From contig CAJTMV010000032.1 of NCBI GenBank assembly GCA_910577225.1, positions 1-53,159 on the forward strand: 53,159 nucleotides of DNA, written 5' to 3'. Positions 1 through 7,932 of the stretch are shown here, one piece after another. The stretch is from an uncultured Eubacterium sp. (GTDB lineage: Bacteria; Bacillota; Clostridia; Lachnospirales; Lachnospiraceae). The notes beneath the pieces are model-generated. The model saw only the letters and a program-made list of their open reading frames with translations. It made no database searches and was not told the origin of the DNA. Made by a program: the position numbers and the translations under genes. Each line of letters begins with the position of its first letter. Position 1 is the first letter of the stretch.

Positions 1-75
1 AATCGCTTTCTCTTTTTCTGCTCCTAACGCTGTACTACTTTCTTTCTTCCTCCATTCTTGATGATTGACTATAAC

Positions 76-116
76 AAAAAAGGACAGCCCTATTCGTTAG
101 AATAAGATTGTCCTTT
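76..116 (-). terminator. Rho-independent terminator, minus strand
   Basis: The arms 79-86 and 109-116 (AAAGGACA / TGTCCTTT) pair, and on the minus strand the stem runs into TTTTTT. It lies downstream of hemZ and probably ends the relA–hydrolase–hemZ transcript, or a short unit just beyond it. Confidence 0.6.
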
Positions 117-179
117 AGGCGCTATATTAGGTTGTTCCTCTACATCATCAAGTATTATTCAGTACTACCGGGTAAAAAA

Positions 180-219
180 TTGATGTACAATTGATGTACT
201 AACCCCATTTTGATGTACA
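180..219. repeat. Three direct copies of TTGATGTACA
   Basis: Copies start at 180, 191 and 210, the middle one as TTGATGTACT. They sit just past the hemZ stop. On the minus strand a short frame runs through them to a stop at 155-157, reminiscent of a recombinase C-terminal tail, but it is too short to assign. They could be operator half sites or a scar of integration. Confidence 0.5.
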
Positions 220-232
220 ACAGAAACTCTTT

Positions 233-1699
233 TTAATCTTCAAGAAGTTTCCGTTTTCTCTCAATCATCTCGTCGATTCTTTCTATGAAAGACGCTACAT
301 CCTTGACATTTTCGCATCTCTCGATACGTCCGTCAGGGTATACCCTTTTTGATACGCTCCCGGCTCCGCAGGCAACTATGGTCTGTTTCTCCTCCATAAT
401 CAAAATATTATAAATCCCAGCTTTCCCATCCTTCGCATAACCTACATTCTCAAAATTGCCGGCCATATTTTTCTGCCGGTACAAATAATACGGCGTCATC
501 CCCATCTGTGCACAAATATCTGCTGCCACATCCAGATGCTGCTGCGTATTGATCATTGTAAGTCCCTGATAATCTTCTTTCTGCATCTGCAGCCTCGCCG
601 CGCGCTTTAGTGCAAGAGAGTGTACGGTAACGCTGTCCGGATCCAGTTCTCGGATCTGTTCGAACGTATGTCTGACATCATCCAGTGTTTCCTCCGGCAG
701 TCCCATAATCAGATCCATATTAATGTTATCAAATCCCATACTTCTTGCCAGTAAAAAGCTGTCTGTAATCTGCGCAACTGTGTGATGTCTGCCGATCAAA
801 TCCAGCGTTTCCTGCTTCATTGTCTGCGGATTGATCGATATTCTTGATATGCCATGCGCACGCAGTACTTCCAGCTTGTCACGACTGATGCTGTCCGGCC
901 TGCCGGCTTCAGCGGTATATTCCACCAGATGTGACAGATCCAGCTTTTGCTCCAGTACGGACAGTAAACGATCCAGCTGCTCTGGCTCCAGTGTCGTAGG
1001 CGTCCCGCCTCCGATGTAAATCGTATCCAGCTGCCGGCCTGCAAAACGCCGCGCGATATCATCGATTTCTTTTTCCAGCGCGTTCAGATAATCATCCATC
1101 CGTTTTTTCCACACCGATATCGGAAATGAAGTAAAGGAACAGTACAGACAGGTGCTCGGACAAAATGGAATACCGATATACAGGCTATACCCTTCTTTCA
1201 CATCCAGTTTGCGAAGCAGCTCTGTCTCCCGACGCGCAATTTCGATACTTAACCCAATCTTTTCTAAAGAAGTGGCATAAGTGTTTTTCATATAATTTGT
1301 AATATCTTCCGAAGTCTTACCTGCTGCCAGCATTGTCATCGGTATTTTCGTCGGACGGATGCCCGTCAGCGTCCCCCACGGAAGCGTCTGGCCAGTATAT
1401 TCGGAGAGTACGCTGTAAAGATTCATCTTTAACAGATTTTTCGTTTCTTTTCGATCGTTATCATCAACCGCAAACACCCTCTGCAAAGACTGCGGCGAAC
1501 CGGATATTGGAGGATCCGGTTCTTTTAACTCCAGCCGGATGTTACCCGGCTCGTAACATACAAGCAGATATAACCGCACTGGTTCGGCATTTTCCTTATG
1601 ATCCACACAGACCGAAATATTCTCTGTCGGATAAAACGCCTTAACCAGAGAATGAATATCATATTCAAAATTTTCCTGATTCAACTGTACGAGTATCAT
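233..1699 (-). CDS. hemZ: Coproporphyrinogen dehydrogenase-like radical SAM protein HemZ
   Basis: This is a radical SAM enzyme of the HemN/HemZ family, named for oxygen-independent coproporphyrinogen III oxidation in haem synthesis; some HemN-like proteins have other roles. The cluster-binding CxxxCxxC is visible in GIPFCPSTCLYCSF, followed by the GGGTPT motif that contacts SAM. The N-terminal ~150 residues are the HemZ-type extension. An upstream GTG at 1727-1729 is open, but the ATG at 1697-1699 has a good ribosome binding site (AGAGG, six bases away) and gives MILVQLNQENF, the usual family start, at 488 residues. It is the last gene of the relA–hydrolase–hemZ series; in many Clostridia hisS and aspS follow, but here a terminator does. 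Confidence 0.88.
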   Translation of the reverse strand: MILVQLNQENFEYDIHSLVKAFYPTENISVCVDHKENAEPVRLYLLVCYEPGNIRLELKEPDPPISGSPQSLQRVFAVDDNDRKETKNLLKMNLYSVLSEYTGQTLPWGTLTGIRPTKIPMTMLAAGKTSEDITNYMKNTYATSLEKIGLSIEIARRETELLRKLDVKEGYSLYIGIPFCPSTCLYCSFTSFPISVWKKRMDDYLNALEKEIDDIARRFAGRQLDTIYIGGGTPTTLEPEQLDRLLSVLEQKLDLSHLVEYTAEAGRPDSISRDKLEVLRAHGISRISINPQTMKQETLDLIGRHHTVAQITDSFLLARSMGFDNINMDLIMGLPEETLDDVRHTFEQIRELDPDSVTVHSLALKRAARLQMQKEDYQGLTMINTQQHLDVAADICAQMGMTPYYLYRQKNMAGNFENVGYAKDGKAGIYNILIMEEKQTIVACGAGSVSKRVYPDGRIERCENVKDVASFIERIDEMIERKRKLLED

Positions 1700-1769
1700 G
1701 TCAAACCTCTGTTTTGTCAATCGTGGCACGGCTGCTTTTCAACCGCATTTTCTGATGTCCGTTCTCCTT

Positions 1770-2402
1770 TTATGCCTGTAAGAACGGATTATACCGGCGT
1801 TCCGCTCCAATCGTGGTCCATTCGCCATGCCCAGGGAGTACTTTTGTGTCGTCCGGCAGTGGAAACAGTCTGTCGTTAATGCTGCGCACAAGCTGGGACA
1901 TACTGCCTTTTGGAAAATCCGTCCTTCCTACCGATTCACAAAACAACGTATCTCCACTGAACAAAATCCCCTCGCTTTTGATATAAAAACAGACGCCGCC
2001 TGGCGTATGGCCCGGCGTATGGTATACCTCGATCTCAAATCCTGCCAGAGACAAATGATCCTCTTCTCCATGAAAAAATGTATCTGCATGAAATACAAGA
2101 TTTCTGCCAATCATCCCGCTGCAATTATACGCCGGATTCTCCATTGTCTCTTTGTCATCTTCATGAACATACACAGGAACCTGATACTGCTCTGCCAGCT
2201 GCTGCGCTGCCATGCAATGATCAAAATGACCATGCGTAAGCAGCACAGCTTTCGGATGAAGCTCCTTTTTACTCACATAATCTGCAATTACATCCGCATT
2301 GTCACCCGGATCTATCACCAGCATTTCTCCTGTTTCACTATTTACTGCCAAAAAGCAGTTTGTGCCGACCATGCCGACCTGAAATTCCTTTACTGTCATC
2401 AT
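1770..2402 (-). CDS. MBL-fold metallo-hydrolase (glyoxalase II-like)
   Basis: A 210-residue zinc hydrolase of the metallo-beta-lactamase fold, close to the short glyoxalase II/YcbL group. The metal-binding THGHFDH motif, the later HTPGHTPGG histidine, FSGDTLF and the final LPGHGEWT are all present in order. The substrate cannot be told from sequence; a hydroxyacylglutathione-like or other thioester is possible. It sits between relA and hemZ, a common clostridial arrangement, 40 bp upstream of the open hemZ frame. The start ATGATG has an AGGCAGGA binding site. Its leader is filled by a 15-bp tandem array, which is unusual. Confidence 0.88.
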   Translation of the reverse strand: MMTVKEFQVGMVGTNCFLAVNSETGEMLVIDPGDNADVIADYVSKKELHPKAVLLTHGHFDHCMAAQQLAEQYQVPVYVHEDDKETMENPAYNCSGMIGRNLVFHADTFFHGEEDHLSLAGFEIEVYHTPGHTPGGVCFYIKSEGILFSGDTLFCESVGRTDFPKGSMSQLVRSINDRLFPLPDDTKVLPGHGEWTTIGAERRYNPFLQA

Positions 2403-2430
2403 TTTCCATTCCTGCCTTTTTATCTGATCT

Positions 2431-2835
2431 TATTTCATCAGATCTGTTTTCAATCCAGTTGTTTTCATCAGATCTGTTTTCATCCAGGATGTTTTCATCA
2501 GATCTGTTTTCATTCCAGTTGTTTTCACCCAGGATGTTTTCATTCCAGCTGTTTTCATTCCGGTTGTTTTCATCTGATCTGTTTTCATTCCAGCCGTTTT
2601 CATCAGACTGTTTTCATTCCGGTTGTTTTCATCTGATCTGTTTTCATCCAGGCTGTTTTCATCAGACTGTTTTCATTCCAGTTGTTTTCATCAGACTGTT
2701 TTCATTCCAGTTGTTTTCATCTGATCTGTTTTCACCCAGGATGTTTTCATTCCAGTTGTTTTCATCTGATCTGTTTTCACCCAGGATGTTTTCATTCCAG
2801 CTGTTTCTATCCCGCCGCTCTGTTCTCACCCAGCC
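2431..2835. repeat. 15-bp degenerate tandem array (about 25 units)
   Basis: Units of the form GTTTTCATYYNRNYY follow one another from about 2431 to 2802, with two decayed units to 2835. Nearly all are 15 bp; three copies (2596-2609, 2655-2668, 2684-2697) are 14 bp. Three variants (cagatct/ctgatct, ttccagtt, cccaggat) alternate and give a partial 45-bp higher order. It lies in the relA–hydrolase spacer and would be transcribed with the operon. On the minus strand a unit reads as a pentapeptide such as NNWNE, but the 14-bp units break the frame, so coding is unlikely. Confidence 0.9.
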
Positions 2836-2889
2836 GTTTCCGCATCATCTTCATCTCATAGATTCCATTAGTTTTCATCGATTCCCATC

Positions 2890-5214
2890 TCAGCCTGAGG
2901 TACGTTCAATATCTATGACGCTTTCTACCTGACGGATTTTTGCAATAATATGATTCATCTCGTCTTTTCCTTTTGTTCCGAAGGAAATGGATATCGTGGC
3001 TATGTTCTGTTTGCTCGTCTTGGAATGTATGGAGTTGATATCGATCTCCCGTTCCGTAAATATTTTTGTAATGTCTACAAGCAGACCGGTCCTGTTATTT
3101 CCGTAGATCTTAAGCTCGCCCAGATACAGTCCGTGCTCGCCGCTGCCGCAGCCTTCCTGCCACTCGGCTTCGATCAGACGGGTTTTTTCCACGTCGGACA
3201 GATTCATCATATTGATACAGTCTGTACGATGTATGGTCACGCCGCGCCCTCTTGTAATATAACCGCAGATCTCGTCGCCCGGCACCGGACTGCAGCATTT
3301 GGCGAAATGCGCCGCGATATCGCATAAACCGTTCACGATAATACCGCTTTTGGAATTTGTCTGCAGATGTTTGGAGCCGCCTTCTGCATTCTCTGCCAGC
3401 ACCTGCTCATCCGAGATTTCAATCGGATGGTCTTTGCGATATTCGTCGAACATTTTGTTTACGACGCTTGCTTCTTTTACCCCGCCGTGGCCGATCGTCG
3501 CCAGACACGAATTCCAGTCGTGAAATCCATATTTGCGTATGACTTTTGTCTGATATACATTTTTGTTAATAACCGAAAAATCGATGCCTTTCGCCTTGCA
3601 GTATATTGCAATCAGTTCCTTGCCATGCTGTATGTTTTCTTCTTTCAGCTCGCTGCGAAACCACTGGTTGATTTTCGTCTTTGCCTGCGTGCTCTTTACA
3701 ATATTCAGCCAGTCATGACTTGGGCCTCTGGAATTTTGCGAGGTAATGATTTCGATTCTGTCGCCATTTTGGATGACATAATCGATCGTAACCAGCTTTC
3801 CGTTTACCTTTGCGCCGATCATCTTATTGCCGACCGCCGAATGGATGCTGTATGCAAAATCCACCGGTGTAGAGCCGTTCGGAAGATTTTTTACATCGCC
3901 ATCCGGCGTAAAGCAAAACACCATATCCGAAAACAGATCCAGATCGCTTTTTAGCAGACTCATAAATTCTTTATTATCCGACATATCCTGCTGCCATTCC
4001 AGAATCTGCCGCAGCCAGCTTAGCTTTTCTTCTTCCTGATTGCCGCTGGATTTGACTCCGTTTGCGGCTTCTTTGTATTTCCAGTGCGCGGCAATTCCGT
4101 ATTCCGCCACCCGATGCATCTCAACCGTACGAATCTGTATCTCGAACGGCTGCCCGTCCGAACCCATCAGCGTCGTATGCAAAGACTGATAACGGTTTGG
4201 TTTTGGCATGGCGATATAATCTTTAAAACGTCCCGGCACCGGCACATAATTTTCATGTATGACGCCCAACGCAGCATAACAGTCCATGACATTTCGGACA
4301 ATAATACGAATCGCGAACAGGTCGTATATCTGATCGAGCGTTTTACTCTGATTGACCATCTTTTTGTAAATGCTGAAAAAATGCTTTGCCCGGCCGCCGA
4401 TCTCTGCGTGAATTCCGGCACGTTCGATATGTCCGCGTACCTCGTCTGTCAGATTGCGGATATAATCGTCCTGGGCCGTTTTGCGCAGCGCCAGCTGCTT
4501 GATCAGATCATAATAAGCCGACGCTTCCAGATATTTCAGGCACAAATCGTCCAGTTCTATTTTTACCTTGGAAATACCAAGACGCTGCGCGATCGGAGAG
4601 TAAATATCCATCGTCTCCCTGGCGATCTCTTTTTGCTTTTCCGGCCGCATATACTGCAGGGTTCGCATATTGTGAAGCCGGTCGGCGAGTTTGATCAGTA
4701 TTACGCGGATATCCTTTGCCATAGCCAGAAACATTTTTCTAAAATTCTCTGCCTGTACTTCCACCTTATCCGCATCGTAAGATAACTGCTCTAATTTCGT
4801 TACTCCGTCTACAAGCAGCGCTACTTCCGAACCAAATTCCTGCGCGATTTCCTCGTCCGTCATAACCGTATCTTCCACAATATCATGTAAAAGACCCGCT
4901 ACGATCGTTTCTTTGTCCAGCTCCAGCTCCGCCAGGATCATGGATACGCAAAGCGGATGAATAATATACGCCTCGCCTGATTTTCTTTTCTGATCTTTGT
5001 GTGCGGACGCCGCAATCCGATACGCCTTTTCCACCTGTGAAATATCGGCGGAAGGGTGGTATTTTCGAATACAGCCAATCAGTTCCTTATACAATTCCTC
5101 TGGTTCGACAAAATCAGGCATTTTGCGGATGCCATTTCTCTTCGCACCTATCTTTGCTTCTAATTCTTCTATTGTTTCCTGTGGCTCGTTCACTGTCATT
5201 GAAAAATCTGCCAT
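2890..5214 (-). CDS. relA: Bifunctional (p)ppGpp synthetase/hydrolase RelA/SpoT
   Basis: Makes and breaks the alarmone (p)ppGpp in the stringent response. Domain order is as expected: an HD hydrolase (IIHPLCVSMIL, GLLHDIVEDT), a nucleotidyltransferase synthetase with the RFKD motif of bifunctional Rel proteins and PKPNRYQSLHT, a TGS domain (FCFTPDGDVKNLPNG), and a C-terminal ACT domain (GLLVDITKIF). The reading frame is open to a GTG at 5260-5262, but that codon lacks a well-spaced binding site. The ATG at 5212-5214 follows AGGTG with six bases between, so I place the start there (774 residues). It appears to head a minus-strand operon with the hydrolase and hemZ. Confidence 0.95.
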   Translation of the reverse strand: MADFSMTVNEPQETIEELEAKIGAKRNGIRKMPDFVEPEELYKELIGCIRKYHPSADISQVEKAYRIAASAHKDQKRKSGEAYIIHPLCVSMILAELELDKETIVAGLLHDIVEDTVMTDEEIAQEFGSEVALLVDGVTKLEQLSYDADKVEVQAENFRKMFLAMAKDIRVILIKLADRLHNMRTLQYMRPEKQKEIARETMDIYSPIAQRLGISKVKIELDDLCLKYLEASAYYDLIKQLALRKTAQDDYIRNLTDEVRGHIERAGIHAEIGGRAKHFFSIYKKMVNQSKTLDQIYDLFAIRIIVRNVMDCYAALGVIHENYVPVPGRFKDYIAMPKPNRYQSLHTTLMGSDGQPFEIQIRTVEMHRVAEYGIAAHWKYKEAANGVKSSGNQEEEKLSWLRQILEWQQDMSDNKEFMSLLKSDLDLFSDMVFCFTPDGDVKNLPNGSTPVDFAYSIHSAVGNKMIGAKVNGKLVTIDYVIQNGDRIEIITSQNSRGPSHDWLNIVKSTQAKTKINQWFRSELKEENIQHGKELIAIYCKAKGIDFSVINKNVYQTKVIRKYGFHDWNSCLATIGHGGVKEASVVNKMFDEYRKDHPIEISDEQVLAENAEGGSKHLQTNSKSGIIVNGLCDIAAHFAKCCSPVPGDEICGYITRGRGVTIHRTDCINMMNLSDVEKTRLIEAEWQEGCGSGEHGLYLGELKIYGNNRTGLLVDITKIFTEREIDINSIHSKTSKQNIATISISFGTKGKDEMNHIIAKIRQVESVIDIERTSG

Positions 5215-5464
5215 ACCAATCACCTGCTCTCCCGGCTTCGCAACCTCTATTCTTCTAATCACTCTTTAATAATAAAGCATTATACTCAATTTCTTTCAAA
5301 AAAGCAACGATTGTGTGAAATTTCTGTGTATCTTTTCTATGCAGCGTCATTTACACCTGCTGTTCTCCATCAGATTTTACGCCTGACAGGGCGATACTCC
5401 CAAATAAAATAACTCCCTGTTGTTTCTTCTGACTGATTTTCCCTGAACCGCCGGAATAGGAAAA

Positions 5465-5493
5465 GAGCGAACGCACACCAGATGCATTCGCCC
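5465..5493 (-). terminator. Terminator after gpmI
   Basis: Arms 5467-5475 and 5483-5491 pair with one mismatch (GCGAATGCA / TGCGTTCGC on the minus strand) and a TCTTTTCC tract follows. It lies directly downstream of the gpmI stop. Confidence 0.55.
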
Positions 5494-5518
5494 TTCTTAC
5501 CATTTAAATAATCAGTTA

Positions 5519-7060
5519 CTATTTTTTCATTAAAAGGGATTCCCCTGTCATCTCCGCAGGCTTCTCCATTCCCATCATTTCAATCATCGTCGGTACGATA
5601 TCCGCCAGACGTCCGCCTTCTTTTAATGTATACGACGGGTCATAGTTGATCAGAATAAACGGAACCGGATTGGTCGTATGTGCGGTAAACGGTACGCCGG
5701 ATTCATAATCGACCAGCTGCTCTGCATTGCCGTGGTCTGCGCATAAGAACATCTGTCCGTCCACTTCCAGCAACGCTTCTACTGCTCTTCCCACGCATGC
5801 GTCCACTGCTTCCACCGCTTTTTTTGCAGCATCCATCACACCTGTATGCCCTACCATATCCGGATTTGCAAAGTTAATAATAATCACGTCATATTTCTGC
5901 GAACGAATCGCTTCGCAAAGTTTGTCGCATACCGCAGGTGCGCTCATCTCCGGCTGCAGATCGTAAGTCGCCACTTTTGGAGATTTTACAAGAATACGCT
6001 CCTCCCCTTTATTCGGCTCTTCCACGCCGCCGTTAAAGAAAAACGTAACATGCGCGTATTTTTCTGTCTCCGCGATTCTTGCCTGCGTTTTGCCATTTGC
6101 AGCAAGGAACTGACCGAAGGTATTATCCAGTTCCACTTTCTTAAACGCAACCTCTTTATTTGGTATGGTTACGTCATATTCTGTAAAGCAGATATAAGTA
6201 ACCTGTTTTCTCGGTCCGCGGTCAAATCCGTTAAAATCGTCGCAGCAGAATACTCTTGTCATTTCTCTGGCACGATCCGGACGGAAATTAAAGAAAATTA
6301 CCGAATCGTTATCTTTGACCGTCGCAACCGGCCTGCCGTCTTTTTCAATCACCGTCGGCAGAATAAATTCATCTGTCTTTTCATCGTCATAAGACGCCTG
6401 CATGGCAGCTACCGGATCCGCCGCCATCACTCCTTCACCCTTTGTCAGCGCAGCGTATGCTTTTTCTACGCGCTCCCAGCGGTTGTCACGATCCATGGCA
6501 TAATAACGTCCGCTGATCGTAGCGATCTGGCCTACGCCAATCTCCTGCATCTTATCGCACAGCTCCTGAATAAATCCTTTGCCGGACGCCGGCGCAGTAT
6601 CCCGTCCATCCATAAAACAATGCACATATACGTTTTGCAGTCCTTCTTTTTTCGCCAGCTCCAAAAGACCATAAATATGCGTATTATGACTATGCACGCC
6701 CCCGTCGGATACCAGTCCGAACAAATGCAGATCAGACTGGTTCTTTTTACAGTTTTCCACTGCCGCCAGCAACGCTTCATTTTTAAAGAAATCTCCGTCT
6801 GCAATTTCTTTGGAAATTCTTGTCAGCTCCTGATATACAATACGTCCTGCGCCCATATTCAGATGCCCGACTTCGGAATTACCCATCTGTCCGTCCGGCA
6901 GGCCTACCGCCAGTCCGCTGGCATATCCTTTTACAAACGGATAATCCGTCATCAGCTTGTCCAGCACCGGCGTATTCGCCTGCGCCACCGCATTTCCGTC
7001 AGCTGTTTCATTTAACCCAAAGCCATCCAGAATCATTAATACCGTAGGTTTTTTACTCAT
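5519..7060 (-). CDS. gpmI: 2,3-bisphosphoglycerate-independent phosphoglycerate mutase
   Basis: Interconverts 3- and 2-phosphoglycerate in glycolysis using Mn2+. It is an alkaline-phosphatase-superfamily enzyme. The N-terminal VLMILDGFG metal site, the phosphoserine motif MGNSEVGHLN, HCFMDGRDT, and the C-terminal CADHGNAEQ and FTAHT metal ligands are all present. The 513-residue length is normal. The start ATG follows a GGAGGAGAGAGG purine tract. No other glycolytic gene is adjacent; the gene appears to stand alone, with a terminator behind and the twin stem elements upstream. Confidence 0.97.
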   Translation of the reverse strand: MSKKPTVLMILDGFGLNETADGNAVAQANTPVLDKLMTDYPFVKGYASGLAVGLPDGQMGNSEVGHLNMGAGRIVYQELTRISKEIADGDFFKNEALLAAVENCKKNQSDLHLFGLVSDGGVHSHNTHIYGLLELAKKEGLQNVYVHCFMDGRDTAPASGKGFIQELCDKMQEIGVGQIATISGRYYAMDRDNRWERVEKAYAALTKGEGVMAADPVAAMQASYDDEKTDEFILPTVIEKDGRPVATVKDNDSVIFFNFRPDRAREMTRVFCCDDFNGFDRGPRKQVTYICFTEYDVTIPNKEVAFKKVELDNTFGQFLAANGKTQARIAETEKYAHVTFFFNGGVEEPNKGEERILVKSPKVATYDLQPEMSAPAVCDKLCEAIRSQKYDVIIINFANPDMVGHTGVMDAAKKAVEAVDACVGRAVEALLEVDGQMFLCADHGNAEQLVDYESGVPFTAHTTNPVPFILINYDPSYTLKEGGRLADIVPTMIEMMGMEKPAEMTGESLLMKK

Positions 7061-7172
7061 GTTGTTTTCCTCTCTCCTCCTAAATATTCTTCTTACTATA
7101 AAATAGCACTAATCCGCAGAATTCTCAACTCTAAATTTACTTTTTATCAAATAATTTGCGGTACATTTTAAA

Positions 7173-7416
7173 TGGCTGCGCGGACGTGTGCGTGACAGCC
7201 ACAAGGGGGGCCCTGGAGCGGGCAGCGTGGGACTGCGCAGACCAGGGCAACGCTGCGGTGAACTAATCGCTAACTCCGACTAAGACATTCGGCGTGTGGG
7301 CCTCATGTCCAAGTCTGCGTAAGCGCTGGATTTCACCTCCGCTAAAAGCGCCCCTCCGATGTCCGCGCAGTCCCACGCTGCCCGCTCCAGGGCCCCCTTG
7401 TGGCTGTCACGCACAC
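7173..7416 (+). repeat. Long-stem element A (copy 1 of an inverted pair)
   Basis: Arms 7186-7238 and 7365-7416 are reverse complements over 52 bp with one bulged G. Between them lies a ~115-bp core (about 7239-7355) that recurs almost unchanged, in reverse, in the element at 7662-7900. An outer flank (TGGCTGCGCGGACGTGT, 7173-7189) is also shared. The 10-mer CTGCGCGGAC stands before the left arm and recurs as CTGCGCAGAC at its inner end. The core can fold: GGTGAA pairs with TTCACC, and GACT..GACAT with ATGTC..AGTC. I do not recognise the family. No protein is encoded. Confidence 0.85.
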
Positions 7417-7661
7417 TGTTTTATGGTCAGCTATACGCAAATAACATGTTGATCGGTACACCAGACGCCATAGATTTCAGAATGGCGCCTGCGTCAGAAT
7501 AAGCATTATATTTCACCTCTGAAAATAACATCACTTCCCTGTCCTTTCAGGATATTGCTGCCAGCAAAGTTTCGATCCGCAATCAGCAGCATCTGAATAA
7601 ATCCAGCCTGGCAAAGTTTACAACAAATGAAGTATATTCATCTAAAAGCAGCCCGTAAACA
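7417..7661. other. Spacer between the two long-stem elements
   Basis: 245 bp with no supported gene. Near 7502-7530 it holds TAAGC, six bases, then TTTCACCTC, the same spacing as in the core of the flanking elements (TAAGC, GCTGGA, TTTCACCTC), so it may contain a decayed third core fragment. Otherwise I see nothing assignable. Confidence 0.4.
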
Positions 7662-7900
7662 GTGTCTGTGACTGCCGGCAGGAACCTGGAACCGGCGGCA
7701 GGGGACTGAAAGGACGTCTAAAGGGCGCTTTTAGCGGAGGTGAAATCCAGCGTTTACGCAGACTTGGACATGAGGCCCACACGCCGAATGTCTTAGTCGG
7801 AGTTAACGATTAGTTCACCGCAGCGTTGCCCTGGTCCGCGCAGTCCCCTGCCGCCGGTTCCAGGTTCCTGCCGGCAGTCACAGACACGTCCGCGCAGCCA
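7662..7900 (-). repeat. Long-stem element B (copy 2, inverted)
   Basis: Arms 7662-7708 and 7841-7887 are perfect 47-bp reverse complements. The core (about 7722-7834) is the reverse complement of the element A core with only about two changes. The arms align with those of element A but differ at many sites; every change in one arm has its complement in the other. The outer flank GTCCGCGCAGCCA (7888-7900) matches the outer flank of element A, and GTCCGCGCAG occurs on both sides of the 7841-7887 arm. Confidence 0.85.
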
Positions 7901-7932
7901 CTTAACTTACCTCCATTCAGCAGCCCCTCCCC

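Noticed and set aside
2431..2835. Possible CRISPR array
   Set aside because: Units are contiguous 15-mers with no spacers, and there are no cas genes.
2360..2932. Plus-strand open frame with SSDLF/SFQLF repeats
   Set aside because: It is the translation of the 15-bp array, has no binding site, and runs antisense into relA and the hydrolase gene.
5215..5262. GTG start for relA adding 16 residues
   Set aside because: No well-spaced ribosome binding site; the ATG at 5212-5214 has AGGTG six bases upstream.
5846..7015. 389-residue plus-strand frame
   Set aside because: It lies entirely antisense to gpmI, which has all its catalytic motifs.
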